Shown here one piece after another: positions 12,101-22,799 of a stretch of 64,000 nucleotides of DNA. The DNA comes from Simmondsia chinensis (lineage: Eukaryota; Streptophyta; Magnoliopsida; Caryophyllales; Simmondsiaceae): the NCBI GenBank assembly GCA_018398585.1, contig JAGTTD010000011.1, forward strand, positions 31,678,164 to 31,742,163. The letters run 5' to 3'. Numbering within the stretch: the stretch's first letter is position 1; every line of letters begins with the position of its first letter. The notes beneath the pieces are model-generated. The model had not been told where the DNA came from, made no database searches, and saw only the letters and a list, made by a program, of their open reading frames with translations. A program made the position numbers and the translations under genes.

Positions 12101-12205
12101 GCATGTGTTCCCGTTGGCTTGTTTGCTTGGCTGCAGTTTCCTCTCTTGGTTGCTATGATCGGTTCCACCTATGGCTATTGCTTTTTACAGCCTCGCCATA
12201 TTTAG
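6182..12205 (+). CDS. Ankyrin-repeat/PGG-domain membrane protein, gene A (ACD6/ITN1-like), 8 exons
   Basis: Inferred exons: 6182-6703, 8308-8457, 8544-8630, 8783-8836, 9134-9393, 10556-10735, 10856-11242 and 11993-12205. All junctions are GT/AG and the phases join without a break, giving about 616 residues, a usual size for this plant family. Exon 1 has ankyrin repeats (DTILHLVSES, YGSTALSRAVTVGNSRAVKI, GLSPLDQAARFGDEECVSYL); exons 5 and 6 carry more (LVAARLGNYEIVDEVL, NNVLHLAARLG). Exon 7 holds the PGG domain, with FTPPGG at about residues 481-486. Exons 7 and 8 encode four predicted membrane helices. Known relatives act at membranes in defence or salt responses; that role is inferred here. 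The true start is uncertain: ATG 6196 exists only in copy A (B and C read AAGTTG there), so an upstream exon is more likely. Confidence 0.85.
7580..8509. repeat. 930-bp tract identical to 60382-61311 (putative gene-conversion tract)
   Basis: It covers the end of intron 1, exon 2 and most of intron 2. It aligns with gene B without a gap, and I found no mismatch reading line by line. Sequence immediately to the left is clearly diverged. To the right, after a roughly 33-bp indel, about 155 bp match with one substitution up to about 8665, and then the copies diverge abruptly. Confidence 0.85.
9424..10365. mobile_element. Insertion specific to copy A in intron 5
   Basis: In gene B the two intron edges lie together (near 62385-62415), so about 0.95 kb was added in A or lost in B. 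The left half contains a TATATAAAGG box near 9791 and resembles LTR sequence. The right half (9966-10365) is a degenerate CGAGCTC/TTCGAAC-rich repeat of hAT-like MITE type. I could not define clean termini or a target duplication. Confidence 0.5.
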
Positions 12206-12639
12206 GATCTATCCATAATTAATAAAGAGGGATCATATTATCCATAATTACCTCTAGTAATGATATATATGGTTTAAGAAATATAGTAAGGTGCCGAGTA
12301 ACTCAGCTAGTATAAAGTCTTCAGGAATGGTACTCAAGACTCAGGACCGGATCCCGCCTTTACTCCAGGGGAGTGAGGGGATTTATGCGATTTGAAGAGA
12401 GTCGCTTTCTTGTGCAGCTAATATGGACTTTTGACTATATGTATATAAACAAAAATAATATTTACAACATGTGGTTGCATTATATGTTGAAGTAAGATTG
12501 TATTCCAATCAGCCAATATGGACTGATCAAGATATCTCTTCCTAAAGTAGACTAGATGGGAATTTTTATTGATCAAGAAAATAGGGCTAAATTAAAAGAA
12601 CCAAGTTCTTGATTATGTTAAGGAGGGTAAATGATTTAT
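12206..12639. other. Intergenic region downstream of gene A
   Basis: AT-rich sequence without an open frame of interest. It presumably contains the 3' untranslated region and polyadenylation region of gene A, although no specific signal could be assigned. Confidence 0.4.
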
Positions 12640-13125
12640 ACTTTTATTCAGATGGATTTTTTTCTTCGATAAATTACGAGCGAAGCTCACAATACATAAT
12701 CCGACGTTCGAAGAATAGGACCCGACGAAAAGAGACAAAAATACAAAAAACCTAAGAACCGGCCACCCCAAAGCTGGAAGTGGACTTTGCTCATCGGACG
12801 ACCTAACAGCCCCGCAATGAAGATAGAGACAAGCCTTAAAACATTGTACATTGCATGTTGCATCAACCAAAGAGTCTGGGTACAAGTTACATCATGCTTT
12901 TATCTAGAAACCGAGCTTGACTTTAATCAGCCAAAAGGTGTCTGCCCTACTCTAATATCTATCTTCAAACACGATCTTGTTCCTTGGGTTCCAAATCTCC
13001 CGTATGATTACAAAGAAGAGCGTCATCCATACCTTTTTCTGAAATCTGCCTCCTACTCATGGTGCACTCCATTGGAAAAAATGATCTTTGATTGAGCTTG
13101 GTGATACCCGACATAAACCCCACCA
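12640..13125 (-). mobile_element. L1-type LINE 3' fragment
   Basis: On the minus strand the translation SSIKDHFFQW...FQKKVWMTLFFV followed by REIWNPRNKIVFE matches the C-terminal tail of plant L1 ORF2. It is also similar to the second fragment at 24590-25215 (FQKKVWLSLFFV...LWCSRNKIVF). The 3' end reads TTATCGAAGAAAAAAATCC, close to the A-rich end of the fragment at 22375. It is 5'-truncated and carries stops. Confidence 0.7.
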
Positions 13126-13326
13126 TTGAAGACAAAGCGCTCACACCCTCCAAATTTCTTCACAATCCACGAGATGATCGAAATTTTCAGGACTATTACC
13201 GCAAAGAGGACACGATTAAATTTCAATACTTTCTCCCCTCTAGAATCTAATATATTTAAATACAAAAGAATCAAACAATTACCGAACAATCAAAGAAATA
13301 ACTTTCTAGAAAAGGAAATGAAATTA

Positions 13327-13482
<156 letters not shown>

Positions 13483-13968
13483 CTATCATCTGTGACAAAC
13501 CATTGAAAAGCACTTGGTCTGAATGCAAAAGCCCACGCTTAGCCATTAAATCCTGGTAGTACCTGTTATCGAACCGACAACATGACCAAATGTCAAGTGG
13601 GGCCAAGTTGTCATCACCACCGACTAGAGGACAAGCGGCCCTCTTGGTGGCTGCAAAGGTGGGGTCCATGTTTGTGTCGTTGTAAATGTGGGCTTGGAAG
13701 GTGGTGCATCGGGCTTGGCCGATGGTGTAGGCCCCGGCTAGGACGGTCATGTGCCGGGCAGTTAGCCATTGGGCCGCGATGAGGGAAACGAGGGTGGAGA
13801 GTTTGGCAAATGGCAGTGGAGGGTTAGTGTTCGCGGTGGCTATGCTGGCGGTCCTTGCATCCCTTCGTCCGAGTGGGACTGTCCATGATGGGCCTCTCAA
13901 CTGCTGATAGAAAAATTAATTAATGTTAAGTATGATCAAAAAATATATTTAATTTATATTGTAAGATA

Positions 13969-14225
13969 GGATTTATTTACCGGACACTAAGGCATCAGAT
14001 TCCATTAAAACTCCGAAGTTAAGCGTGCTTGAATGAGAGCAGTACCAGGATGGGTGACCTCTTGAGAAGTCCTCATGTTGCCAACTTTATGAGGTTGGGG
14101 GTCCTTGGAAACAACCTCTCATCAAGGTTACACCCTGAAGGGGTAAGGCAGCCTACATCCATCCCTCCTAGACCCCGCTTATGCTGGAGTCTTTGAAGCA
14201 CTAGGTCTGTTATTGCTGCTATTGT
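13969..14225 (+). mobile_element. 5S rRNA-headed SINE, copy 1
   Basis: The first ~120 bp resemble 5S rRNA, including the internal promoter (AACTCCGAAGTTAAGCGTGC, then AGTACCAGGATGGGTGACC). The 3' half resembles the TS/Au SINE body (GGAAACAACCTCTC, GGGGTAAGGC, AGACCCCGC) and ends in TTATTGCTGCTATTGTTG. It is flanked by an 18-bp target duplication, AATTTATATTGTAAGATA (13951-13968 and 14226-14243). It sits in the second intron of the peroxidase remnant. Confidence 0.88.
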
Positions 14226-14499
14226 TGAATTTATATTGTAAGATAATATTAAATCATGAAATGAATGGTTGATACATATTTGAATACAGTCTAATCACTT
14301 ACCAAGGCAACTCCATCATGTGCCGCGAGAGCCAAGATGTCAGCACAAGACACTGTGGCTTTAAAGGGAGCTTCAACGTTAGATTTAATTGCGTCATTAA
14401 CTTTGAAGCCTCTTGTAGAGTTCTAATTAGTCAATGAATGCTTCTCACTCGTAAGAGTTGGAGTGTAGTCCAAAAGTAAGGATGCATCACAACCCTGAT

Positions 14500-14770
14500 T
14501 CAAGCATATGAAAGTTAATGTCAACAACAAAATGAGAAACTAATGTATTAGTTATACATATAAAGATTAAAAATATTGTGTTTCAAGAACTTATACACAC
14601 ATTCACAAAATAGTCGTGGAAAAACAAGCAAAGTCTTGTTGGGAAAATTCACATAATTAAGTATAATGGATTCGAAAAACATCAAAAGAACATCAAAACA
14701 AGATACCGATATTTATGTGGAAACCCTCTCTCAACTAGAAGGAAAAACCACGGGACCCAATGGGTAGCAC
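14500..14770. other. Peroxidase intron 1 remnant
   Basis: AT-rich sequence between exon 2 and the inserted hAT-like element. No further exon is recognisable. Confidence 0.4.
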
Positions 14771-15399
14771 TAGGGCTGCAAATGAGCCAAGCCGGCTTAC
14801 GAGCCGGTTTGACTCGGCTCGCTAATGGCTCGGCTTGGGTTCGTCTAAGCTGACTTGAGAGCTGGCTCGGCTCGTTTAAATAAATGAGCCAAATCAAATC
14901 GAGGCTGACTCGGCTTGAAAGGCTCACGAGCCGGCTCGTTTATTGGCTCGCATATTTAGACTGCGCCACTTGGCGCTTCCTCCACTGTTCATTTATATGT
15001 TTTTGTTTCAGTATTTAAAGGTTTTTAGGATTTATCTTTCTAAACTTTGCCTCACTAAAGGAGAGAAAAAAAGAGAGAAGAAAAATAATAAAGAAAAGGA
15101 AGAAGATGGCGCTCTGTTTTTTGGTACTCTTCTCGATCCTAAATATTCATTTTCACTTCATTATTGGGTTAGTGTGTTCTCGGCCCAACCTTTTTTAATA
15201 GAATCTGTGTCTTTTTTTTAATATTATTATTGGTTTATTATCTGATTCAAATTCTCAACTTTTTGGTATTGCTTCAAGATGAAAAGGAGAAATGAGCGGG
15301 GGAGGGGTGGTGGTGAGAAGGGCGGGGCAGTGAGGGCTCGGGGGTCATGGTGTTGGTGGCCAGTGGCACTACAAAAAAAACAAAGAAGTTGTGGCAACC

Positions 15400-16460
15400 T
15401 CTAATACGGCATGTGAAAAGTGCTGTTTTAGTTAACCTAATATGGTGAGTTTACGCGCTGCATTAGATTGGCTTATTGTAGCGCTAAAACCCGCCGCATT
15501 AGGTGATGTATAGGCATTACCTAATACGGCCAGCAAAATTGCCGCATTAGATCACATTCATGCACCTACTTCAACAACATCTATTGTAGCACGCAAATAT
15601 GCCGTATTAAATCTCATTCATTACTGAACCTCTACAGTGCCTATTGTGGCATACAAACGTGCCGTATTATTTTCAAATTATACCTCAATATCTACAGTGC
15701 CTATTGCAGCACAAAAATGTGTCGTATTACACTACCAAAAAATTAAGAAATTCAAATACGACACATTAAAGCTCTGTATTAGTGTGGAATAATATAGCAG
15801 TATGGGTGATGTATGGCATCACCTAATGCGGCGACAGGAAATGCCGTATTAGGCATCACCTAATACGGCAAGCACTTGCGTCGTATTAGGTGATATAAGG
15901 GTATCACCAATTCATCTTAGTGAACATGACTTATATATTATTGGAAAATTATAACTTAAGTACTTTGACATTTGCGTACTTAGCAAGTGCTTATTGTGGC
16001 ACGAAAATATGTCATTTTACACTACCAAGAAATTAAGAAATTCAAATGTGACGCTTTATAGGGCTGTATTATTGTCGAATAATATGGTGGAAGTGGATGA
16101 TGTATGGGCATCACCTAATACAGTGGAAATTGTCGTTGTATTAAGTTGTTTGGCTATTACGGCCTTATTGATGCCGTTATAGAGAAACCTAATACGGCGG
16201 TATATCGCGCCGTATTAAGCGAATTTAATACGGCAATATTTTTTGCCGTATTAGGGCTTTTTTATCGTATTAGAGAAACCTAACCGTATATGGTCTAACA
16301 TAATACGGCCTTTTTTAACGCCGTATTAGGCTCTTGACCTATTTAGGTATTTTTATACTGCGTTAATTAGCGCCGTATTAGATAAACCTAATACGGCTTT
16401 AAATAACGCAGTATAAGACTAACCTAATACGGCGTTTTCGGTCGCCGTATTAGGTTCCTG
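15400..16460. repeat. CACTA 1 left subterminal repeat array
   Basis: Many copies of CCTAATACGGC and its complement GCCGTATTAGG, often arranged as facing pairs a few bases apart (for example near 15850-15895 and 16180-16460). In En/Spm-type elements such subterminal repeats bind the element's DNA-binding protein; that role is inferred here. Confidence 0.85.
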
Positions 16461-16785
16461 TATTAGATCATATTAATACCCCCTTTCCCTTATTTCTCTC
16501 TCCTCTTCCCGCGTTCTGTCTTCGCTCTCTTCACTCTCGCTCCTGTCTTCCCTCTCGCTGCTCGCTCAGGCTCAGGTTTCTCTCTCCTCTCTTTGCTCTT
16601 GCTTAAGGTTTCCTGCTCTTCACTGTTCGTTTTCAAGCAAGCACAGATAGGTTCTTTGCTCGTTTTCAGGCAACATTTTGCTCTTTGCTCGAATAGTGAG
16701 ATCTTCACTCATTCTTTGTGTTTTTTTCCCTTATTATAGCTTAAATTCAGTGAAAATGTTCAATATCTAACCCTAGAACGTACTG

Positions 16786-17300
16786 ATCTCTTTTTTTTGC
16801 CCTAAACGGTGATTAAACTCTAAGGTTAGGTTGAAAATATATTTTATTGTGTTGATTGTGTATGGTTTTTGCCTTATGTTGTGATTCTTGTCTCATTTGA
16901 GCTTAAAATCATTGTATTGTGTTGATTGAGTATGTTTTTTTGCCCTAAATGGTGACTAGCCTCTGTTGTCATGTTGAAAATCACTATATTGTGTTGATTG
17001 TATATGTTATTTGCCCTAGATCGTGATTGTTGTCTCATTTCAGTTTAAAATCTTTGCAGTGCACTTATTACGTATGTTGCTTGGCCCTAAAATGTGATTG
17101 TTCTCTAATTTCAGCTTGAAATCATCATCATGAGTTTATTTTGTATGTTCCTTGTGCCTTAAATCGTGAATATTGTATGATTTTAGCTTAATAACTTTGC
17201 AATGTGCTAATTATGTTTTTTTTTGGCTTTAAATCATGATTATTATCTAATTTTAGTTTCAAATCATCATATTGTGTTTATTAAGTGTGTTTTTCTACTC
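16786..17300 (+). repeat. CACTA 1 internal minisatellite, unit ~60-65 bp
   Basis: Successive degenerate units contain TTTGCCCTAAATCGTGATTG, then TCTCATTTCAGCTTAAAATC and TTGTGTTGATTGTGTATGTT. The inverted equivalent lies at about 48230-48800 in CACTA 2, so the array predates the split of the two elements. A second short direct repeat (AATTATGAAGAGAAGTAAAG...) lies at 17440-17560. Confidence 0.75.
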
Positions 17301-18215
17301 AAATTCTGCAAAAGGCGTTAACTATCCATAAATAATTGGCCTTAATCTCTAAGAATCCAATCACTATGTCATTGCTTCAAATAATCAAGAGAATTTTAAG
17401 AGAAGTTCGAAATTAATGGGAGATTGTAAGAGAAATAGAAGAAATCTAGAGAGATTTAAAAGAATTATGAAGAGAAGTAAAGATATTGATAGACAGATTG
17501 AAGAAATCTAGAGAGATTGAAGAGAATTATGAAGAGAAGTAAAGATATTGATAGAGATATTTGATAGAAGTTTAGAGAGAATTGGGAGATCAAGAAAGAG
17601 AAATTAATTCGTCATTCAACATATGAAGATTACAATGCAAGAACCTCTACATATACTAAAACTAATACAAAGCACCTAGACTATTGCATGTGTTATATTA
17701 CTACTTGACTCTAAACATCACAATCATAACACTATCCCCGCATCTCAACATCTTTCAATCTTCTTCCCACGGAACTCTGGTAACAAAAAGAAATATTCAG
17801 GTTCATATGAGTAATGTAACAAAAAGAACTAAATAAGCAATACAACAAACAGCTAATCAAGATTTTCCAGCTTAGATTATCCATTTGAGAATCCGTATAT
17901 TGCAGTAAATCCTATGTTCCTTGTATGGAACATAAGTGATACTTGCTTTATTTGGATTCTTGAATTGTCCATGTTGGACAGTTTGGGTATCATGTAGTGT
18001 TGACTGTTTGGTTACAAAAAGTATTAGACATTTCGTGTTCAATTTTGGCTCGTTTCCTCGTGTTGTTCTCTGGGTACGATTTGGAGATGGAAGTATATGT
18101 GATGCTATGATATACTATCATGCACTACATACTTCATATTCAAATTAGTACTTGGAGAACCATGGGGAATTGCTGCCGAAATTTTACTAGAAACCTCTAA
18201 TACGTAACCAAATAG

Positions 18216-18866
18216 TTCAACTATACTAAAAAGCGTAAAACTCAAAATTGTGGAGTTGTTGTACAAGGAGACATAGAAAGCGGGGAGAAAGCCTACTATG
18301 GAACATTGAAAGAGATTATTGAGTTGGAGTATAGTGAAAAGAAGAAAATAGAGTTGTTCAGGTGCCACTGGTATGACATATACGATGAACGTAGGGGTAT
18401 AAGAAATGAGGGGTTTGTCATGACTGTGAACACAAATCGCTTCTTGCAAACGGATGAGCCCTTTGTCATGGCTTGTCAAGTGGAGCAAGTTTATTATATT
18501 AACGACAACTTGCGCCCAAATTGGCACATTGTCCTGAGGACTCTGCCTCGTAATTACTATGACATCCCATTTGATGAAAGTGATGAGTCCTCTTGGGACA
18601 CGAATGTGTCTATCCCTAGTAATAACCTTGATTATGAAGTAGAAGCAAGGATAACGAGTATTCCTTTAGTAAGACATGATGTGGAGTTGAAGGTTATTGA
18701 GATTGATTTCTCAAGGATGCAACTTCCACCCAGAGAAGTGCAACAAGAAGAGGAGGAAGAAGAACTTGATGATGAAAACAGTGGAGATGAGGAGGTGGAA
18801 GAAGAGGATGAAGAAATCAATGCTGAAGACGAAATAAGTGATAATGATTTTGATAGTGAACAATAA
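18216..18866 (+). pseudogene. TNP2-like CACTA protein, C-terminal DUF4216 remnant
   Basis: The open frame begins after a TAG at 18213 and has no ATG at its start. It reads RKTQNCGVVVQGD, YYGTLKEIIELEY, FRCHWYDI, then PFVMACQVEQVYYI and WHIVLRTLPRNYYDIP. This is the DUF4216 block found C-terminal to the transposase in plant CACTA TNP2-like proteins. The last ~45 residues are strongly acidic. Degenerate upstream coding (NCCRNFTR, resembling NG.RFHT) with stops shows the larger protein once extended further 5'. The transposase domain itself is gone. CACTA 2 lacks this segment altogether. Confidence 0.8.
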
Positions 18867-19299
18867 AGTATCACGTTCTCATCTTGTTTATGTTGTCTGT
18901 GAACTTTTTTGATACTTCAATTGTTTATGTTGTCATACTCATTTTTTTATTGCTAGAAGTAGAAATTAAAAAGTATTTCATTACAGATGATTAGTATTTT
19001 CTGTCTGTTAACTTCATTGTTAACTCATATTTTTTTATCATTAAACAAAAAACTAAAGCTTGAACGTAGGATATGAAAGTTTAGCGGTATCCTAAATATA
19101 AGACAATAGGGTATTATTTTTTTGTCCCACCATGCAGATTTGATTACATGGCGAGCAATTCCACATCTTCTCACACCATTGAGGGGGGCCTTCAACTTTC
19201 CGGTATATGTTTGCTACAACTATTCCTTTTGACTATGCAACTAATTCAGTTTTTAATTGTAAATTGCGTCTTATGGGGTGGATGGTACAGGAAGCACTA

Positions 19300-19570
19300 T
19301 TGTTGGCCACATAATACGGCACCTAAACCTGCCGTATTAACATTACATGCAAATTTTGGTGGGGGATATATGAGAAGACAAATATGGCGATTTTTGGCGC
19401 CGTTTTAGGCATATCTATTGCGGCACGTCTAATCCCGCTGTATTTAGCTAATATGGCACACCTAATACGGAAAATTTGCGGCACAATTTTTTATCGCCGC
19501 AATAAGTATTGCGGCGCTTGCCCTGCCTATTGCGGCGCTTTATTGCGCCATATTTATCAACTTTTTTTGT
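19300..19570. repeat. CACTA 1 right subterminal repeat array
   Basis: A shorter array of the AATACGGC/GCCGTATT motif and TATTGCGGCGC variants leads into the right terminus. It is asymmetric in length relative to the left array. Confidence 0.75.
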
Positions 19571-19983
19571 AGTGTGGGTGGGGGGTTGGGGTTCGGGAGA
19601 GGTGATGGTGGTGGCGGTTTGGAGTGGGGGTGTGGGAGGGGTGGCTGGCGTTGGGAGGGGCAGAGGGTTGGTGATGGTGGCAGCTGGAGGGTGGCCGGGG
19701 GGTGGCTGGGGTGGCCGAGGTGGGGGTAGTTGGTCGGGGGGTTGGGTGGGGTGGGGTTGGGGGCGAGGGGTGGGGGCTGATATGGAGGACAAGTAGAAAG
19801 AATTAGGGTTAGAGTTAGGTTTAGATTTATTTGTTTATTATTATTAATTAAAGTAATTTAGTATAACAATCCAAGTAACAATGATCATAATTGAGTCTAA
19901 CAATCGTAATAAATGAGCTTAATGAGCCCTATAAATGAGCCCAATGAGCAGACAAAGCTAAACGAGCCAGCTCGCCAAATAAA

Positions 19984-20815
19984 CCTCTCTCAAATGATTG
20001 ATGTGCTCAGTACGGTTACGACTATAAATTAAAATGTCATCAAACTAGACAAAGACAAACTTGCCAATGAACGGACATAATACCTGATTCATGAACCTTA
20101 TGAAGGTACTAGGCGTGTTGGAGAGACCAAACGGCATAACCAACCACTCATAGAGACCTTTCCTTGTCTTGAAGGCTGTCTTCCATTCATCCCCGGGAAA
20201 TATTCATATCTGATGGTAGCTACTTTTGAGGTCCAACTTGGTAAATACCTTGGCGCTTTGTAATTGGTCCAACCGATCATCCAGTCTTGGGATTGGGAAA
20301 TGGTACCGCACCGTTATTTTGTTGATGGCTCTGCTATCCACACACATACGCCAACTCCCATCCTTCTTTGGTGTTAGCAAGGCCGGAATAGCACAAGGGC
20401 TCAAGCTCTCCCTGATGAAACCTCTTGCAAGCAACTCCTCAACTTGGCTGAGTTCTTCATGCTCAGAAGGGCTCATGCGGTAATGGGGTTTGTTTGGCAA
20501 GGATTAGCCAGGAATGAGATCGATCATGTGCTGGATGTCACGCAAAGGCGGCAGCGTAGCCGGTAAATCGTCTAGGAACACATCAGCGAACTCCTTTAAT
20601 AGAGGCAAGATCTCACTTGGTGGCTCGGCGGGCACACTGTCAGCTTCCTTTTCAATCAGAACAAACACAACCTTGGTGTCGCCAACTTCTTTAGCAAACA
20701 TGTCGCGACCCAGCACATTGGGGTGTAGAGCCACGGTAGCCTTTGGTTGCTCCTCCTTCTTGGGTAAAAGCATTGTTCTCACTCCTTCATACATGAAACT
20801 GTACGTGTTTCTCAC
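19984..20815 (-). mobile_element. Internal gypsy pol fragment without LTRs
   Basis: It corresponds to about 804-1634 of copy A (protease/reverse-transcriptase region) and carries the same TGA after CHQI (20204-20206). It lacks the TAG found at 907 in copy A (here CAG at about 20082). No LTR is attached. AACCTCTC occurs at its left edge and again just beyond the right edge (20817-20826). Confidence 0.88.
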
Positions 20816-21020
20816 AAAACCTCTCAACATCAATCTCTCTTTCCCTGCATGGGTGCCCCCGGGTCACCTCTTTACAAAACCCTTAGACCCTCACATCTTT
20901 TCTTTTCTTTTTCCACATCTAAAACAATAATATTAAACCTCTATTTATAGTTGAATTATCTAAATCTAATCTAATTTAGAATCAAATCGAACTCATTTAG
21001 ATAACTCAATATAAATCATA

Positions 21021-21751
21021 CAACAACAATAACAATCCCAATACCACAAGGGCTCCCGCTTATGCAGGGTTTGAAAGGGGTAGAATGTACACAGCCTTAT
21101 CCCATCAGGGTGGGACCCTGATGAGAGACTGTTTTCAAGAACCCCTAACCTGGTAGTAGGTATTATGAAAAGCTTGCAAGTAGAGCATGTAAAGCCTATA
21201 AATCCTGCGAAGCATGTATGCAAGTGTATGCAAGTGAGCGTGTAGGCAAACAATCAAATCAAATAATCATATAAGTATGTACGCATGTAAATATGTATGT
21301 ACGCGTGGGAGTCTAAGTCCGTAGCTTTCAGGGTAAAAGGTATAAGCAAACAAGCATGTACGGGAAAGATCATCATGCGATACAGCGCACACATATAATG
21401 CAAACATATAGAGAAGTAGAGTATCTATAGAGTAGAGAGAGAGAGAGAGAAAGATAGAGAGAGGGAGGTACAGGGAGAGAGTGAGAGAGAAAGAGAGAGA
21501 GAGGGAGAGAGAAAGCGAGGAAGGGAGACAGAGAGATGAGAGAGAGATAGTACAGATAGTCCGGAAAGTACAAAGAGTAACAGCAGCTTGGAGTCCTAAT
21601 AGACCAATTACCATTTGTACTGCGTGAAAGGTGTCTGAATCTCCTACACCACTAAATTGGTTTCCCCTATCCTAAACCTGCACTGAGCTCTAAGCTAAGA
21701 CCATTTCTTCATTTAGGTCGAAGTCGCCGAGGTCCCGTCAGATTGACCAAT
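21021..21751 (-). mobile_element. 731-bp retroposon with a TS/Au-like SINE tail
   Basis: It is flanked by the 15-bp duplication TCAATATAAATCATA (21006-21020 and 21752-21766). On the minus strand it ends with a SINE-like 3' segment (AACAGTCTCTCATCAGGG, GGGATAAGGC, AAACCCTGC, then TTGTTATTGTTGTTG). The 5' ~600 bp (starting GACGGGACCTCGGCGAC) are not 5S-like, show no tRNA-like box structure that I recognise, and contain a long CT/GA tract. Confidence 0.75.
21425..21540. repeat. (GA)n-rich low-complexity tract
   Basis: Imperfect GAGAGA repeat inside the 731-bp retroposon. It explains the Ser/Leu-rich open frames on the opposite strand, which are not genes. Confidence 0.9.
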
Positions 21752-22277
21752 TCAATATAAATCATATCTTATCTAAATCAAATCTAAACCAAATATAAAT
21801 AATATTAATAAAACAATAACATTCAACCTCTATTTATAGTAGAATTATTTAAATATAATCTAATTTAAAATATCAAATCAAATCAAATCAAAACTCATTC
21901 AGACAACTCAATATAAATCATATCTCATCGAAATTAAATCTTAACCAAATATAAATACTATTAAGTTTGAAATAAATAGTATCCTAATACGAAGGATGGA
22001 ACCCCCCATTTATGGTCCTTTACTAACAGCTTGCCTCATCGTGTTACGGACAATCGTTGAGAGTCTGGGACATGTTTTCAAGTAGAAATTTGGTAAAAGC
22101 TGTGCATTCATAGCCCATACAAGGAGAGAAACAAGAAAGACGATAAAACCGAATCTCAAGGAGGCCATGAGCTAAGGATTTCAATCTTTGTTAATAAGGT
22201 TATGAAATAATAAGTTAAGAAAGACAAATAATGAAGTTTATAAATATATGGTTGATGAGAAAGGTGGAAGGAGTTGG

Positions 22278-22286
22278 CTATTTATA
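22278..22286 (-). promoter_or_regulatory. TATA box of the dead peroxidase gene
   Basis: TATAAATAG on the minus strand lies about 110 bp upstream of the peroxidase ATG at 22168, a normal plant spacing. It indicates that the ancestral promoter is still physically attached to exon 1. Confidence 0.6.
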
Positions 22287-22374
22287 CAAAGAAGGGAAGT
22301 GCATGGGTATAAGCAATGTGCATGGGGGAGACAAGAAAATGAGTCGTGAAATATTCAAATTTGTATTGCTACGC

Positions 22375-22790
22375 GTTTTTTTTTCTTTTTTTTCGATAAA
22401 TAGAGAGAAAATTCTCAGAATAAGCCCGCACATCCACCAAAACAGAGCCCTAGAAAGATCGGAAGAGCGGGAAAAAGCAAAACAAATTAATAGACTTGAA
22501 AATCTAAAGACGCGTAAAAACACACCTACACTAATTCCTAGGGAACAGAAACGCTCAGAGAACCAAGCCAAACTAAGCCAAAAAACACCTGAACATGAAC
22601 AAACCAGCACCAAAGAAGAAGAACACTCTCCATCTTTCTAAAGACAGTACGGAATCGAAGCCTACAATCTCAAACACCAAAAACTCTTACGAATAACGAG
22701 AAACACTTGCCACAAGGACTCCAAACAATACTCAACTCATGGCCGCCCCAATGCGAAGAGCACCAATGACATTGAGATCTTGAATGCAAT
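22375..22790 (-). mobile_element. LINE 3' end fragment (probable)
   Basis: On the minus strand the segment ends TTTATCGAAAAAAAAGAAAAAA, very like the end of the LINE fragment at 12640. No clear ORF2 motif is seen, so it would be mostly 3' untranslated sequence. It lies upstream of the peroxidase TATA box. Confidence 0.5.
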
Positions 22791-22799
22791 AAGTAAATA

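Larger units (their letters stand above)
15367..19574 (+). mobile_element. CACTA (En/Spm-type) transposon 1, defective
   Basis: The termini are CACTACAAAAAAAACAAAG on the left and the complement of CACTACAAAAAAAGTTG on the right, flanked by the 3-bp target duplication TGG (15364-15366 and 19575-19577). Both ends carry subterminal arrays of a CCTAATACGGCG-like motif in both orientations. Inside, only the C-terminal DUF4216 part of a TNP2-like protein remains, so the element cannot move by itself. Confidence 0.92.
14771..19983. mobile_element. hAT-like GAGCC-rich element interrupted by CACTA element 1
   Basis: It begins TAGGGCTGCAAATGAGCC, like many hAT MITE termini, and continues with dense GAGCC/GGCTCG variants (14780-14950). 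Similar GAGCC repeats reappear at 19900-19983 beyond the CACTA insertion. The expected right terminus is absent where the gypsy fragment begins at 19984. It is non-coding apart from the nested element. Confidence 0.6.
20905..21985. repeat. Two tandem AT-rich units interrupted by a retroposon
   Basis: Unit 1 (20905-21020 continuing at 21752-21830) and unit 2 (about 21822-21985) share ACCTCTATTTATAGT, ATCTAATTTA, AACTCAATATAAATCAT and AACCAAATATAAATA. Unit 2 serves as an empty site for the insertion inside unit 1. The origin is not identified; it lies where peroxidase exon 1 is broken. Confidence 0.65.

Noticed and set aside
13979..14100. A 5S rRNA gene
   Set aside because: The 5S-like part is diverged, continues into a SINE body and is bounded by a target duplication that covers both parts, so it is a retroposon head and not a ribosomal gene.
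18632..18874. Serine-rich open frame on the minus strand
   Set aside because: It is the antisense of the GAA/GAG-rich acidic tail of the DUF4216 frame.
21267..21614. Ser/Leu-rich minus-strand open frame
   Set aside because: It arises from the (GA)n tract inside the 731-bp retroposon.
22456..22470. AGATCGGAAGAGCGG, identical to the start of a common sequencing adapter
   Set aside because: Only about 15 bases match and the surrounding sequence continues as a normal-looking LINE tail, so chance is favoured over adapter contamination. Read-level inspection would settle it.
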